DNA of 64,000 nt from Streptomyces scopuliridis RB72 (lineage in GTDB: Bacteria; Actinomycetota; Actinomycetes; Streptomycetales; Streptomycetaceae): positions 31,446-95,445 of the forward strand of contig NZ_JOEI01000021.1 in assembly GCF_000718095.1 (NCBI RefSeq), read 5' to 3'. The position numbers and the translations under genes are program-made. The notes beneath the pieces are model-generated. The model made no database searches and had not been told where the DNA came from. It saw nothing but the letters and a program-made list of their open reading frames with translations. Below, piece by piece: positions 42,998-55,359 of this stretch. Positions within the stretch are counted from its first letter, which is position 1. Each line of letters begins with the position of its first letter.

Positions 42998-43011
42998 TGC
43001 CCCTCCCGGCA

Positions 43012-43024
43012 CTAGGCCCTGTTC
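43012..43024 (+). repeat. Possible MITE-end remnant after zur
   Basis: CTAGGCCCTGTTC matches 12 of 13 bases of the element end CTAGGCCCTGTCC seen at 58712. It starts 14 bases beyond the zur stop and no partner end is seen nearby. It could be a scar of an excised copy or chance. Confidence 0.35.
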
Positions 43025-43037
43025 GAGGCGCCTTGAG

Positions 43038-43075
43038 GTCGCCGTACGGGCTCACCATTCAGCCCGTACGGCGAC
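43038..43075. terminator. Bidirectional terminator between zur and uppS
   Basis: GTCGCCGTACGGGCT (43038-43052) and AGCCCGTACGGCGAC (43061-43075) form a perfect 15-bp stem with an 8-nt loop between two convergent genes. Confidence 0.85.
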
Positions 43076-43086
43076 TCCGGCGCGTT

Positions 43087-43920
43087 TCAGCCCTGCTGCT
43101 CCGCCTGTTCGACTTGCTCCTCGTTGGGCAGCGCGCCGCCGAAGCGCCGGTCCCTGGACGCGTACTCCAGGCAGGCCCGCCACAGATCACGGCGGTCGAA
43201 GTCCGGCCACAGCACGTCCTGGAAGACCATCTCGGCGTAACTGCTCTGCCAGATCAGATAGTTGGACGTGCGCTGCTCACCGCTGGGGCGCAGGAAGAGA
43301 TCCACGTCCGGCATGTCCGGGTAGTACAGATACTTGGCGAACGTCTTCTCGTTGACCTTGGACGGGTCGAGCTTGCCGGACGCGACATCAGCGGCGAGCG
43401 CCTGCGCGGCGTCCGCGATCTCCGCGCGACCGCCGTAGTTGACGCAGAAGTAGAGCGTCATGGCGTCGTTGTCCTTCGTCTGCTCCTGGGCGACCTGGAG
43501 CTCCTGGACAACCGACTTCCACATCTTGGGCATCCGGCCCACCCAGCGGATCCGGATCCCCAGCTCGTCCATCTCGTCGCGGCGGCGCCGGATGACATCG
43601 CGGTTGAAGTTCATGAGGAAGCGCACCTCGTCGGGGGTGCGCTTCCAGTTCTCGGTGGAGAAGGCGAACAGGGAGAGGTTCTTGACGCCCATCTCCAGGC
43701 AGCCCTTGAGCACATCGAGCACGACGCCCTCGCCGACCTTGTGGCCCTCGGTGCGCGGCAGACCGCGCTCCTTGGCCCAGCGGCCGTTGCCGTCCATGAC
43801 GCAGGCCACATGCTTCGGCACCAGCTCGCCGGGGATCTTCGGCGGAACCGCACCGGAGGGGTGCGGTTCCGGCGTCTTGTACTCGCGGCGGGAACGCCCC
43901 AGGATTCCGCGTCGTGCCAT
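43087..43920 (-). CDS. uppS: Isoprenyl transferase (cis-prenyl diphosphate synthase)
   Basis: 277 residues. [23 protein letters not shown] (catalytic Asp and phosphate-binding residues), [30 protein letters not shown] and [19 protein letters not shown](S)SYAEMVF (IPP-binding) are the full set of UppS motifs. It adds isopentenyl units in cis to make polyprenyl diphosphates, such as the undecaprenyl carrier for cell-wall synthesis. Streptomyces often have two paralogues; this is the one next to recO. RecO gene is 22 bp upstream. Confidence 0.94.
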   Translation of the reverse strand: MARRGILGRSRREYKTPEPHPSGAVPPKIPGELVPKHVACVMDGNGRWAKERGLPRTEGHKVGEGVVLDVLKGCLEMGVKNLSLFAFSTENWKRTPDEVRFLMNFNRDVIRRRRDEMDELGIRIRWVGRMPKMWKSVVQELQVAQEQTKDNDAMTLYFCVNYGGRAEIADAAQALAADVASGKLDPSKVNEKTFAKYLYYPDMPDVDLFLRPSGEQRTSNYLIWQSSYAEMVFQDVLWPDFDRRDLWRACLEYASRDRRFGGALPNEEQVEQAEQQG

Positions 43921-43942
43921 GCGCTCTCGTCTCCTAGTTTTC

Positions 43943-44692
43943 CTAGTTCTTCTCTACGTATCTGAGCGAGCGCAGCCCGCGCTCCAGGTGCCAGTGCAGA
44001 TAGGCGGACACCAGTCCGCTGCCCTCCCTGACATGCCGCGCCTCGCACGCGTCCGCCGTGCCCCAGTCGCCGGTCAGCAGCGCGCTGAGCAGCCCGACGG
44101 CCTCAGCCGAGGGTACGACGCTGCCGGGCACCCGGCAGTCGCCGCAGATGACCCCACCCGCCGCGACCGAAAAGAAACGATTCGGCCCGTGGAGTCCGCA
44201 CTTCGCGCAGTCGTCGAAGCTCGGCGCGTAGCCGTTGACGGCGAGGGAGCGCAGCAGGAAGGCGTCCAGGATCAGATGGGGCGCGTGCTCGCCGCGCGCG
44301 AGCGTGCGCAGCCCGCCGACCAGGAGCAGATACTGCTGGACGGCCGGCTCGCCCTCGTGGTCGGTGAACCGCTCGGCGGTCTCCAGCATGGCGGTGCCCG
44401 CGGTGTAGCGGGCGTAGTCGGTGACGATGCCGCCACCGTACGGAGCGATGGTCTCGCTCTGGGTGCACAGCGGCAGCCCGCGTCCGACGAGATCGCTGCC
44501 GCGCGCGAAGAACTGCACATCGACATGGGAGAACGGCTCCAGCCGCGCCCCGAACTTCGACTTGGTCCGCCGTACTCCCCGGGCGACCGCGCGGACACGG
44601 CCGTGGCCGCGGGTCAGAAGCGTGATGATGCGGTCGGCCTCACCGAGCTTCTGGGTGCGCAGCACAACGCCGTCGTCCCGGAACAGACTCAT
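43943..44692 (-). CDS. recO: DNA repair protein RecO
   Basis: 249 residues. N-terminal OB-fold: [54 protein letters not shown]-terminal helical domain with the zinc-binding CAKCG...CGDC pairs. RecO helps load RecA at single-strand gaps (RecFOR) and anneals single strands. ATG 44692 begins the conserved N-terminus; an ATG at 44710 is six codons upstream. Co-directional with uppS. Confidence 0.94.
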   Translation of the reverse strand: MSLFRDDGVVLRTQKLGEADRIITLLTRGHGRVRAVARGVRRTKSKFGARLEPFSHVDVQFFARGSDLVGRGLPLCTQSETIAPYGGGIVTDYARYTAGTAMLETAERFTDHEGEPAVQQYLLLVGGLRTLARGEHAPHLILDAFLLRSLAVNGYAPSFDDCAKCGLHGPNRFFSVAAGGVICGDCRVPGSVVPSAEAVGLLSALLTGDWGTADACEARHVREGSGLVSAYLHWHLERGLRSLRYVEKN

Positions 44693-44779
44693 GGGCCCAT
44701 TCTCCCGCATGCGCGGACGCCCCTCCGCCCGCCGCGCCCCCTCGTCCCTTGAGGCCGGGCGCGGGAAGGCGGGCCGGGC

Positions 44780-45475
44780 TCAGGAGAGCGTGCCGGACGC
44801 CGCCAGCAGCAGTCGCTCCGTATCGTCCGAGCAGAGCTGGAGCGCGCCGCCGACGATGCTCAGCACCTCGCGCTCCGGCAGGCTGTACGGCCCGTCCGCC
44901 ACCGCGATCCGCGCACCCTGGAGCACGATCGACTCCCGCCCCGCCGGGGCCAGATGGGGGGCCAGCGGCTCCAGCGCCTCATGCAGCTCGATGGCGAGCG
45001 CCGCGCCGCACGGGCCCGGCTCAAGGAGGAACCGGCCGGTGTCCGCGGCCAGCGCGTCGACCAGATCCGTCAGCCGGTCCTCCGTGCAGTCCTCGAACCC
45101 GGCCGCCCTGACAGTGAGGACCGCGGTCTCCCTGACCGTACGCGAGGACGTGCCACCCGCCGCGAGGACCGCCAGCGCGACCGTGTGCACGGCATCGCGC
45201 AGCATCGCGGAGAAGCGGACGGTGGTGGGGTGGTCGAGCACGTCCATCCCGAAGTGGGCGTGGCAGGCGGCGCATTCGACGACGGGCCCGGCGCAGCCGC
45301 GTGAGAGCAGCGGGACTCCGAGCACCGTGAAACGGCGACGGCCGGTACGACGGCGGTAGTTGCGGTCGCCCCCGCAGTCGGGGCAGAAGAACTCCCCGTC
45401 ACCGACGGTGTTCCAGGACGTACGAATGCCGCAGACACGTACTTTTCGCCCGCCGGGTCTCTGAGCTGGCAGCAC
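44780..45475 (-). CDS. TerB-like (tellurite-resistance B family) protein with zinc ribbon
   Basis: 231 residues from GTG 45475, which has GGAGG eight bases upstream; longer readings exist. The N-terminal zinc ribbon has CPDCGG and CAACHA (four Cys), then a seven-helix TerB-like domain with AMLRDAVHTVALAVLAAGG and an acidic metal-binding Asp (VADGPYSLPEREVLS). TerB proteins bind metal and scaffold membrane-linked stress or signalling complexes. Function here is not known. It lies 87 bp upstream of recO on the same strand. Confidence 0.82.
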   Translation of the reverse strand: MLPAQRPGGRKVRVCGIRTSWNTVGDGEFFCPDCGGDRNYRRRTGRRRFTVLGVPLLSRGCAGPVVECAACHAHFGMDVLDHPTTVRFSAMLRDAVHTVALAVLAAGGTSSRTVRETAVLTVRAAGFEDCTEDRLTDLVDALAADTGRFLLEPGPCGAALAIELHEALEPLAPHLAPAGRESIVLQGARIAVADGPYSLPEREVLSIVGGALQLCSDDTERLLLAASGTLS

Positions 45476-45643
45476 GTCGCGCACCTCCGTAACGCTCCGG
45501 CAACGCTTCGTTGCGTTGCACTCCACTTCGCCTCTGCGCCGTTTCGGGGAATCCGGATGCAGAGCCGCCGCGTTGACGTGATGTTAGCCACATCGCGCGG
45601 GTGCCGTCAGTACCGCGGCGTGAGATCGCCACGACATGGCTGA

Positions 45644-45673
45644 ACCCCGACCACCGTGTGCGGTGGCCGGGGT
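45644..45673 (-). terminator. Terminator downstream of leuA
   Basis: ACCCCGACCACCG (45644-45656) pairs with CGGTGGCCGGGGT (45661-45673), one mismatch, loop TGTG. It lies about 40 bp beyond the leuA stop. Confidence 0.7.
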
Positions 45674-45711
45674 CCGTGAACGCTCAGGTCAGGCCGGGGG
45701 CGACGGCCGGA

Positions 45712-47609
<1,898 letters not shown>

Positions 47610-47822
47610 GATGTGAGGCAGCCTAGCCGAGCGGTGCCGGACGCGCGGGTCCGTATCAGAATGCGGGATTCGGAGAGCGCCCGGCGAGACGCCGGAGACG
47701 CGGCCGGATTCGCCCGGAGACACGGCCTGAGACGTAAAGCCCGAACCCTCCGGAATCACTCCATCTCAGCAATTCCTGTCGCGATGAGTGACAGGCGGAT
47801 CACACACTGCCACCGTGCTCGT

Positions 47823-48875
47823 ATGAACACCATCGCTCCCGTCTTCTGCACCATCGTGCCGCCCCATGTCCTCGACAAGCTCGCCCAGGCCGAGGACCCC
47901 CGGCTCTCCGGGCCCGCCCGCCGCACCCTGGAGGTGGACTCCGCGCACCGCACCCGGCGCCGGATCACCGGTCTGCGCGCCGTCGCCTCCCCCACGGCCG
48001 CCGCCACCGGGAACCCGCACCGCACCATCCACGACTGCGAGCACCGCACCGCACTGCCGGGCAAGAAGGTGCGCGGCGAGGGCGACGAGCCCGGCCGCGA
48101 CGCCACCGTCAACCGCGCCTACAGCGGTCTCGGCGCCACGTTCGAGCTGCTGCTGTCGGCGTACGGACGCGACTCGCTCGACGGCGCCGGGCTGCCGCTG
48201 GTCGCCAGCGTCCACTACGACGAGGGGTACGCGAACGCCTTCTGGGACGGCGATCAGATGGTCTTCGGCGACGGTGACGGCGAGGTCTTCCTCGACTTCA
48301 CGCTGCCCGTCGACGTGATCGGCCACGAGCTGTCCCACGGCCTGACGCAGTACACCGCCAACCTCGACTACCAGGGGCAGTCGGGCGCCCTCAACGAGTC
48401 CGTGTCGGACGTCTTCGGCTCGCTGGTCAAGCAGTACACCCTGGACCAGACCGCCGACCGGGCCGACTGGCTGATCGGCGCGGGCCTGCTCGCGCCCGGC
48501 GTCAGCGGGGAGGCGCTGCGCTCCATGAAGGCGCCGGGCACGGCGTACGACGACGATGTCCTCGGCAAGGACCCGCAGCCGGCGACGATGGACGACTTCG
48601 TGCGGACGAGCCAGGACAACGGCGGGGTCCACATCAACTCCGGGATCCCGAACCACGCGTTCTATCTGCTGGCCGTAGAGCTCGGCGGCAAGGCGTGGGA
48701 GCGGGCGGGACAGCTCTGGTTCGACGTACTGACCGGCGGCGAACTGGCCGCCGACGCGCAGTTCACGGACTTCGCCCGGCTGACCGTCGCGGCGGCGCGG
48801 GCCCGCTTCGGGGACGGCGCGGAGCTGGAGGCGGTGACCAAGGCGTGGTCCCAGGTCGGGGTCCCCACGGCGTGA
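47823..48875 (+). CDS. Protealysin-like M4 metalloprotease
   Basis: 350 residues without a signal peptide. A short propeptide begins TIVPPHVLDKLAQ, the PPxxL motif typical of the protealysin subgroup. The catalytic domain has HELSHGLTQY (HExxH), NESVSDVFGSLVK (third ligand Glu) and a late GGVHINSGIPNHAFYLLA (active-site His). Thermolysin-type proteases of this group may act inside the cell or be exported without a classical signal. The next gene (48938) encodes an emfourin-type inhibitor. ATG 47823 is the first family residue. Confidence 0.93.
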   Translation: MNTIAPVFCTIVPPHVLDKLAQAEDPRLSGPARRTLEVDSAHRTRRRITGLRAVASPTAAATGNPHRTIHDCEHRTALPGKKVRGEGDEPGRDATVNRAYSGLGATFELLLSAYGRDSLDGAGLPLVASVHYDEGYANAFWDGDQMVFGDGDGEVFLDFTLPVDVIGHELSHGLTQYTANLDYQGQSGALNESVSDVFGSLVKQYTLDQTADRADWLIGAGLLAPGVSGEALRSMKAPGTAYDDDVLGKDPQPATMDDFVRTSQDNGGVHINSGIPNHAFYLLAVELGGKAWERAGQLWFDVLTGGELAADAQFTDFARLTVAAARARFGDGAELEAVTKAWSQVGVPTA

Positions 48876-48937
48876 AGCACCGGGTGTGGCACGAGCGGCG
48901 GCTACCGTCGCCGCCCGTCACGTACTAGACAGGACCC

Positions 48938-49207
48938 ATGCGTATCCAAGTACGGCGCACAGGCGGCTTCGCGGGCATCGAGCGCAGGGCCGAGATCGAG
49001 ACCTCGGGCCTGCGCGATGCCGGTGACTGGCGGGAACTGGCCGAGCGGGCGATGGCGGACGGCGCGGACACACCGTCCGCCGGCGTACCGGACGGCTACC
49101 ACTATGTGATCACCTTCGATGACGACCGCACGGTCCACTGCGCGGACCCGGGGCTCACCGATGCCCAGCGCGCGCTGATCTCGCGCGTGCTCAAGGAAGG
49201 CGCGTAG
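48938..49207 (+). CDS. Emfourin-type inhibitor of the M4 protease
   Basis: 89 residues. MRIQVRRTGGFAGIERRAEIET, PDGYHYVITFDDDRTVHCADPGLTDAQRALI follow the emfourin (M4 protease inhibitor) family pattern. Emfourin is a small slow-binding inhibitor encoded beside protealysin in other bacteria (established in Serratia). Gene order here is protease then inhibitor, 62 bp apart and same strand, supporting a protease-inhibitor pair. The TAG stop is followed at once by GCCCTGTCCGG, like a MITE end. Confidence 0.85.
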   Translation: MRIQVRRTGGFAGIERRAEIETSGLRDAGDWRELAERAMADGADTPSAGVPDGYHYVITFDDDRTVHCADPGLTDAQRALISRVLKEGA

Positions 49208-49218
49208 GCCCTGTCCGG
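49205..49218 (+). repeat. Possible MITE-end remnant at the emfourin-gene stop
   Basis: TAGGCCCTGTCCGG is identical over 14 bases to the left end of MITE copy 3. Its TAG is the stop codon of the gene just before. No matching right end lies downstream, so it would be a deleted or solo end; a chance match of 14 bases cannot be excluded. Confidence 0.4.
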
Positions 49219-49269
49219 CGGGAGCGCGACAGTGATGCCCCGGCCCGGCCGGTTCGCCGGCCGGCCCGG

Positions 49270-50232
49270 TCAGAACCCGAGCTTGCGCAGCTGCTTCGGG
49301 TCGCGCTGCCAGTCCTTGGCGACCTTGACGTGCAGATCGAGGAAGACCGGGGTGCCGAGCAGCGCCTCGATGTGCTTGCGGGACTTCGTCCCGACCTCCT
49401 TGAGCCGCTTGCCCTTCGGGCCGATGATGATGCCCTTCTGGCTGGGGCGCTCGATATAGACGTTCGCGTGGATGTCCAGCAGCGGCTTGTCCGCCGGGCG
49501 GTCCTCGCGCGGCAGCATCTCCTCGACGACGACCGCGATCGAGTGCGGGAGCTCGTCCCGTACGCCTTCCAGCGCGGCCTCGCGGATCAGCTCGGCGACC
49601 ATGACCTGCTCGGGCTCGTCGGTGAGGTCGCCCTCCGGGTAGAGCGGCGGGCTCTCCGGGAGGAGCGGGACGAGCAGATCCGCGAGCAGACCGACCTGCT
49701 GGCCGCCGACCGCCGAGACCGGGACGATCTCGGCCCACTCCAGGCCGAGTTCCTTGCCGAGCTGGTCGATCGCGATGAGCTGTTCGGCCAGCGTCTGGGA
49801 GTCGACGAGGTCCGTCTTGGTGACGACGGCGACCTTCGGCGTCTTCTTGATCGCGGCGAGTTCCTTGGCGATGTACCGGTCGCCGGGGCCGAGCTTCTGG
49901 TCGGCGGGCAGACAGAAGCCGATCACATCGACCTCGGCCCAGGTCGTCCGTACGACATCGTTCAGGCGCTCACCGAGCAGCGTGCGCGGCTTGTGGAGGC
50001 CCGGGGTGTCGACCAGGATCAGCTGTGCCTCGGGCCGGTGCACGATGCCGCGCACGGTGTGGCGCGTGGTCTGCGGCCGGTTGGACGTGATGGCCACCTT
50101 CTGACCGACCAGAGCGTTCGTGAGGGTGGACTTGCCCGCGTTGGGGCGGCCGACGAAGCAGGCGAAGCCGGCCCGGTGGGGGGCTTCGGTTGCCTCGGGA
50201 GAAGTCTCGGGCGAAGAGGTACGAGCGCTCAT
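49270..50232 (-). CDS. era: GTPase Era
   Basis: 320 residues. G1 GRPNAGKST, G2/switch region SNRPQTTRHTVRG, G3 DTPG, G4 TKTD (NKxD variant), G5 SAVGG; C-terminal KH domain with IIIGPKGKRLKEVGTKSRKHIEALLG. Era binds 16S rRNA near its 3' end and assists 30S assembly. ATG 50232 is used; an ATG three codons upstream (50241) is also possible. Last gene of the phoH-ybeY-CBS-mmcQ-CDA-era run. Confidence 0.96.
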   Translation of the reverse strand: MSARTSSPETSPEATEAPHRAGFACFVGRPNAGKSTLTNALVGQKVAITSNRPQTTRHTVRGIVHRPEAQLILVDTPGLHKPRTLLGERLNDVVRTTWAEVDVIGFCLPADQKLGPGDRYIAKELAAIKKTPKVAVVTKTDLVDSQTLAEQLIAIDQLGKELGLEWAEIVPVSAVGGQQVGLLADLLVPLLPESPPLYPEGDLTDEPEQVMVAELIREAALEGVRDELPHSIAVVVEEMLPREDRPADKPLLDIHANVYIERPSQKGIIIGPKGKRLKEVGTKSRKHIEALLGTPVFLDLHVKVAKDWQRDPKQLRKLGF

Positions 50233-50324
50233 GGCGCCCATTGTCCCCGATCGTTTACCCCGCGCCGACCAGACAGCCCCGCACGGCCGCCGCGCCGCCA
50301 TGTTCCGCGCACCGATGGGGCCGG

Positions 50325-50690
50325 TCAGCCCGCCGTGACGGTCACCCGCAGCGTGCCGTCCGGACCCGCCACCAGAACCGGGGTCGCGGGCCCGCCGAGG
50401 TCGCGTACGGCCGCACGGTCCTCGTCCGACACGCCCTCCTCCGCCGTGACGACGGCCGCCGCCTCCAACGAGCTCGCGCCGCTGGCCACGGCCATGGCGA
50501 CAGCCGTACGCAGCGCGCTGAGCCTGAGCGAGTCCAGCCGCACGGTGCCGGCGACATACGTACGCCCGGTCTCATCCCGCACGGCCGCCCCCTCTGGTAC
50601 GCCATTACGCGCACGGGCGCTGCGGGCCAGCGTGATGATCTTGCGGTCCTCGGAGGAGACGCCGGTGCCGGGTTCGGTGCTCTCAGTCAT
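50325..50690 (-). CDS. Degenerate cytidine-deaminase-like protein (zinc ligands lost)
   Basis: 121 residues. The layout follows cytidine deaminase: ARSARARNGVPEGAAVRDETGRTYVAGTVRLDS with LSALRTAVAMAVASG where active enzymes have CAExxA. The catalytic Glu and Cys are replaced (C to S, E to R) and the PCxxC pair is absent, so no zinc site remains. It is probably not a deaminase. The position between era and mmcQ is conserved in Streptomyces (from memory), suggesting a retained non-catalytic role. ATG 50690 has GGCG-type sequence upstream only. Confidence 0.75.
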   Translation of the reverse strand: MTESTEPGTGVSSEDRKIITLARSARARNGVPEGAAVRDETGRTYVAGTVRLDSLRLSALRTAVAMAVASGASSLEAAAVVTAEEGVSDEDRAAVRDLGGPATPVLVAGPDGTLRVTVTAG

Positions 50691-50782
50691 ACGCCGAGCA
50701 TAGGCAGCCCGCTCAGCACCACCGTCAACGGGCCGCGCCAGGACGGCCATCGGGACCACACCCGAAGCGCCCGCCGCTCCGC

Positions 50783-51142
50783 TCAGGGCCTGTCCAGTCT
50801 GAGGCGTTCCTGCCTCGGGAGCCCGGCCACCACCAGGTCGTAGGAGTCCTCGATCAGCTCCCGCACCATCCGGGCGGGCAGTGGGGCGACCGTTACCGTG
50901 TTCCAGTGGCGTTTGTTGAGGTGCCAGCCCGGGACGATTTCCGGGTGGATCTCGCGGAGGCGAATCGCTTCCTCAGGGTCGCACTTGAGGGAGACCTTCA
51001 GCGGGCGGTCCTCCAGGGCGCAGATCGCGAAGATCTTCTCGGCGACTCTGAAGACCGTGATATCCGGGTTGCGCGGGAACGGGGCGTCCGAGGACGTTCC
51101 GTTCAGTGCCAGGCAGCACGCCGTCAGCTCCGCCGGGGTCAC
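50783..51142 (-). CDS. MmcQ/YjbR-family DNA-binding-like protein
   Basis: 119 residues. The YjbR fold shows as [78 protein letters not shown] and the RELIEDSYDLVVAGL helix. Members bind DNA-like surfaces but have no proven role. GTG 51142 overlaps the CBS-protein stop (GTGA), so the pair is coupled. Confidence 0.88.
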   Translation of the reverse strand: MTPAELTACCLALNGTSSDAPFPRNPDITVFRVAEKIFAICALEDRPLKVSLKCDPEEAIRLREIHPEIVPGWHLNKRHWNTVTVAPLPARMVRELIEDSYDLVVAGLPRQERLRLDRP

Positions 51143-52428
51143 GAGGTCTGGGCTTCCTTCCTGACCGGTTCGGCGAGGACCGTGACGATCTTGTTCCGGC
51201 GGCCGGCCGGGGATTCGGCCGTCAGTCGGAGCGTGCGGCCGTCCGGCAGGTCGACGCTGGCGGTGGCGCCGGCGATCGGGACGCGGCCCAGGGCCTTCGC
51301 CAGGAGGCCGCCGACCGTCTCCACGTCCTCGTCGTCGTACTCGTCGAGCCCGAACAGATCCCCGAGGTCTCCGATGTCCAGCCGGGCCGTGACGCGGTAC
51401 GAGCCGTCGCCCAGCTCCTCGACCGGCGGGAGTTCGCGGTCGTACTCGTCGGTGATCTCGCCGACGATCTCCTCCAGGATGTCCTCGATCGTGACGATGC
51501 CGGCCGTGCCGCCGTACTCGTCGATCACGACCGCGACATGGCTGCGCTCCTGCTGCATCTCGCGCAGCAGATCGCCCGCGTTCTTCGTGTCGGGCACGAA
51601 GGACGCGGGGCGCATCGCCGTGGAGACCAGATCGGCTTCGGAGTCCCGGTTGATATGGGTCTTCCTGACCAGGTCCTTGAGGTAGACGATGCCGACGATG
51701 TCGTCCTCGTTCTCCCCCGTCACCGGGATACGGGAGAAGCCGGAGCGCAGCGCCAGCGTCAGCGCCTGACGGATCGTCTTGTACCGCTCGATACAGACCA
51801 GGTCCGTGCGCGGAACCATGACCTCCCGTACGAGGGTGTCGCCGAGCTCGAAGACGGAGTGCACCATGCGGCGCTCGTCGTCCTCGATGAGGGACTCCGA
51901 CTCGGCGAGGTCGACCATCGCCCGCAGCTCGGCCTCGCTCGCGAACGGTCCCTTGCGGAAGCCCTTGCCGGGGGTGAGCGCGTTGCCCAGCAGGATCAGC
52001 AGCTGGGGGACCGGGCCCATGATCCTGGCGAGCGGCAGCAGCACATACGCCGAGGCCGTCGCCGTGTTCAGCGGATGCTGGCGGCCGATCGTACGGGGCG
52101 AGACACCCACCGCGACGTACGAGACGAGCACCATCACACCGATGGCGACGACCAGCGCCGCCCACGTCTCCTTGAACTCCTTCAGGCAGACGTACGTGAC
52201 GAGCACCCCGGCCGCCATCTCGCAGGCGACCCGCACCAGCAGGGCCACATTCAGATAGCGCGTCGGGTCGGCGGCGACCTGGGCCAGCTTGGTCGCGCCG
52301 CGCCGCCCGGAACGGACGGCCTCGGCCGCCCGGAAGCTGGAGACCCGGGCGAGGCCCGCCTCGGCGGAGGCCGCCAGCCAGGCCACGACGACCAGGGCGA
52401 CCGCTCCGACGATCAGTTGCGCGGTCAT
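51139..52428 (-). CDS. CNNM/CorC-type membrane protein with CBS pair
   Basis: 429 residues. N-terminal DUF21-type membrane domain (three or four helices, about residues 1-140), two CBS motifs ([13 protein letters not shown]...; [12 protein letters not shown].., with [23 protein letters not shown]), and a CorC_HlyC C-terminal domain. Often named hemolysin-like; the family is linked to magnesium/cobalt efflux. ATG 52428 overlaps the ybeY stop (ATGA). Confidence 0.93.
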   Translation of the reverse strand: MTAQLIVGAVALVVVAWLAASAEAGLARVSSFRAAEAVRSGRRGATKLAQVAADPTRYLNVALLVRVACEMAAGVLVTYVCLKEFKETWAALVVAIGVMVLVSYVAVGVSPRTIGRQHPLNTATASAYVLLPLARIMGPVPQLLILLGNALTPGKGFRKGPFASEAELRAMVDLAESESLIEDDERRMVHSVFELGDTLVREVMVPRTDLVCIERYKTIRQALTLALRSGFSRIPVTGENEDDIVGIVYLKDLVRKTHINRDSEADLVSTAMRPASFVPDTKNAGDLLREMQQERSHVAVVIDEYGGTAGIVTIEDILEEIVGEITDEYDRELPPVEELGDGSYRVTARLDIGDLGDLFGLDEYDDEDVETVGGLLAKALGRVPIAGATASVDLPDGRTLRLTAESPAGRRNKIVTVLAEPVRKEAQTS

Positions 52429-52922
52429 GAGAGGGTCGGCGCGGGCGACGGACCCGTGAGCCCCTGTTCGGACCGCCAGCCGTCGACGATGGCCGCCTGG
52501 AGGCCGAACATCTCGGCCCGCTCGTCCGGCACTTCGTGGTCGTAGCCGAGGAGATGCAGCACACCGTGGACGGTGAGCAGCTGGAGCTCCTCGTCCATGG
52601 TGTGCTGCGTCGGGGCTTCCTCGCCCTGCTTCTTCGCCACCTCGGGGCAGAGCACGATGTCACCGAGGAGGCCCTGCGGGGGCTCCTCGTCGTCCTTGAC
52701 CGGCGGACGCAGCTCGTCCATCGGGAAGGACATGACATCCGTCGGGCCCGGCAGATCCATCCACTGGATGTGCAGCTGTTCCATGGCGGCCTCGTCCACC
52801 ACGATCACCGACAGTTCGGAGAGCGGGTGGATACGCATCCTCGTGAGCGCGTAGCGGGCGACGTCGAGGATCGCCTGCTCGTCGACCTCGGTGCCTGACT
52901 CGTTGTTGACGTCGATCGACAT
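52425..52922 (-). CDS. ybeY: Endoribonuclease YbeY
   Basis: 165 residues. The zinc-binding motif [11 protein letters not shown] (H-x3-H-x5-H) and upstream [13 protein letters not shown] are diagnostic. YbeY is an endoribonuclease needed for 16S rRNA 3' end maturation and 70S quality control. It stands between phoH (65 bp away) and the CBS protein (4-bp overlap). Confidence 0.96.
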   Translation of the reverse strand: MSIDVNNESGTEVDEQAILDVARYALTRMRIHPLSELSVIVVDEAAMEQLHIQWMDLPGPTDVMSFPMDELRPPVKDDEEPPQGLLGDIVLCPEVAKKQGEEAPTQHTMDEELQLLTVHGVLHLLGYDHEVPDERAEMFGLQAAIVDGWRSEQGLTGPSPAPTLS

Positions 52923-52987
52923 GGTGCGCTCTTGGTCTCCCGCTCCTGAATCCCGCAGCCCGTGTCAGCCGTCAGCCATGGCCTTCG

Positions 52988-54010
<1,023 letters not shown>

Positions 54011-54110
54011 GAGCCGGCACTGTGGCCTGCGCATACCTCCCGTTGCAGGGTTCTCGCTGCTCGACAACCTCTGGGCTACCAGCGTACGACCCCGCACTGA
54101 CAAGGCCCTA

Positions 54111-54140
54111 GGGCTTTTCGATGTGCCGTGAGCAAAGCCC
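54111..54140 (-). terminator. Weak hairpin downstream of the sugar-kinase gene
   Basis: GGGCTTT (54111-54117) and AAAGCCC (54134-54140) can pair with a 16-nt loop, about 10 bp beyond the pfkB-type stop. Adjacent to a GCCCTAGGGC palindrome. Weak candidate. Confidence 0.3.
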
Positions 54141-54149
54141 ACCGGCCTC

Positions 54150-55262
54150 TCAGCCCGAGCGGCCGAAGCCGATGGTCGGTACGGCCCTGCGCAGCGGCCA
54201 CGGCCTGCTCGGCGCGGGCAGCAGCTCCTCCAGGAAGGCGTAGCGCCGCAGCGCCGCCGGGTCCTGGTCGGGGGAGGTCCGTACGTACTGCCACCAGGTC
54301 GCGACCTCCGACCAGCCGGGCGCGGAGAGCGAGCCGCCGAACTCCTGGACCGAGAGCGCGGCGGTCAGCCCCGCGAAGGCCAGCCGGTCCGCGAGCGGCC
54401 AGCCGGCGAGCGTGCCGGTGACGAAACCGGCCACGAACACATCGCCCGCGCCCGTCGGGTCGAGGGCCTCCACCGCGATCGCCGGGACCTCGGCCGTCGC
54501 GCCGGTGGCGCCGTCCACCGCGTACGCGCCGTCCCCGCCCAGCGTGACGACGGCCACCGGCACCCGCTCGGCGAGCACCCTCGCGGCGGCCTTGGGGCAG
54601 TCGGTGCGGGTGTAGCGCATCGCCTCCTCGGCGTTGGGCAGGAACGCCTCGCAGTGCTCCAGATCGGCCAGTCCGGCCAGATCCCAGCGGCCGGTCTCGT
54701 CCCAGCCGACGTCGGCGAAGATCCGCGCTCCGTGGCGGGCGGCGCGGGCGATCCACTCGTCGCGGCGGCCGGGGGTGAGCGCGGCGACCGCGGCGCGGGC
54801 GCGCGGCGGGCACTCGGGCAGGGCCCCTTCGGGCGGCGGGGCCTCGTGGCCGTGCGAGACCATCGTGCGCTCGTCCTCGTACGCCATGGAGACGGTGACC
54901 GGCGAGTGCCAGCCGGGGACCGTCCGTGACCGGGACAGATCGATGCCCTCGCCCTGCTCCAGCGCGTCCCAGCAGTACTCGCCGTAGTGGTCGTCGCCGA
55001 AGGCCGCCGCGAGCGAGGTGTGCAGACCGAGGCGGGCCAGGGCGGTGGCCATGTTGGCGATCCCGCCGGGGCTCGACCCCATCCCCCGCGCCCAGGACTC
55101 CGTGCCGCGTACGGGCGCGCTGTCCAGCCCGGTGAAGATGATGTCGAGGAAGACCGTGCCCGTCAGATACACATCGCACTCGGGATCGTCCGGGGCGCGC
55201 ACCGCGCGCAGCGGGTCGACATGGGCGGAGTGTTCCTGCGGGTCTCCGTTGGATGTGATCAC
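54150..55262 (-). CDS. PfkB-family carbohydrate kinase
   Basis: 370 residues. Ribokinase fold: SSPGGIANMATALARLGLHTSLAAAFGDDHYG and the catalytic ALDPTGAGDVFVAGFVTG (anion hole GAGD). It phosphorylates a sugar, nucleoside or related alcohol with ATP; specificity is unknown. GTG start with GGGAG upstream. The upstream gene rnz is 100 bp away on the same strand. Confidence 0.91.
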   Translation of the reverse strand: MITSNGDPQEHSAHVDPLRAVRAPDDPECDVYLTGTVFLDIIFTGLDSAPVRGTESWARGMGSSPGGIANMATALARLGLHTSLAAAFGDDHYGEYCWDALEQGEGIDLSRSRTVPGWHSPVTVSMAYEDERTMVSHGHEAPPPEGALPECPPRARAAVAALTPGRRDEWIARAARHGARIFADVGWDETGRWDLAGLADLEHCEAFLPNAEEAMRYTRTDCPKAAARVLAERVPVAVVTLGGDGAYAVDGATGATAEVPAIAVEALDPTGAGDVFVAGFVTGTLAGWPLADRLAFAGLTAALSVQEFGGSLSAPGWSEVATWWQYVRTSPDQDPAALRRYAFLEELLPAPSRPWPLRRAVPTIGFGRSG

Positions 55263-55359
55263 GGCGGGCTCCCGGTCGCGTGCTGATCCGGACAGTCTGC
55301 CCGATCGGCCGGGCGCGGGCGGCCGGTCCCACCGCCCCGGGGCCGCGCCGACGCTCCCG

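Noticed and set aside
54103..54113. GCCCTAGGGC palindrome as a MITE remnant
   Set aside because: Shares only CTAG and a few bases with element ends, and no CTGTCCGG follows.
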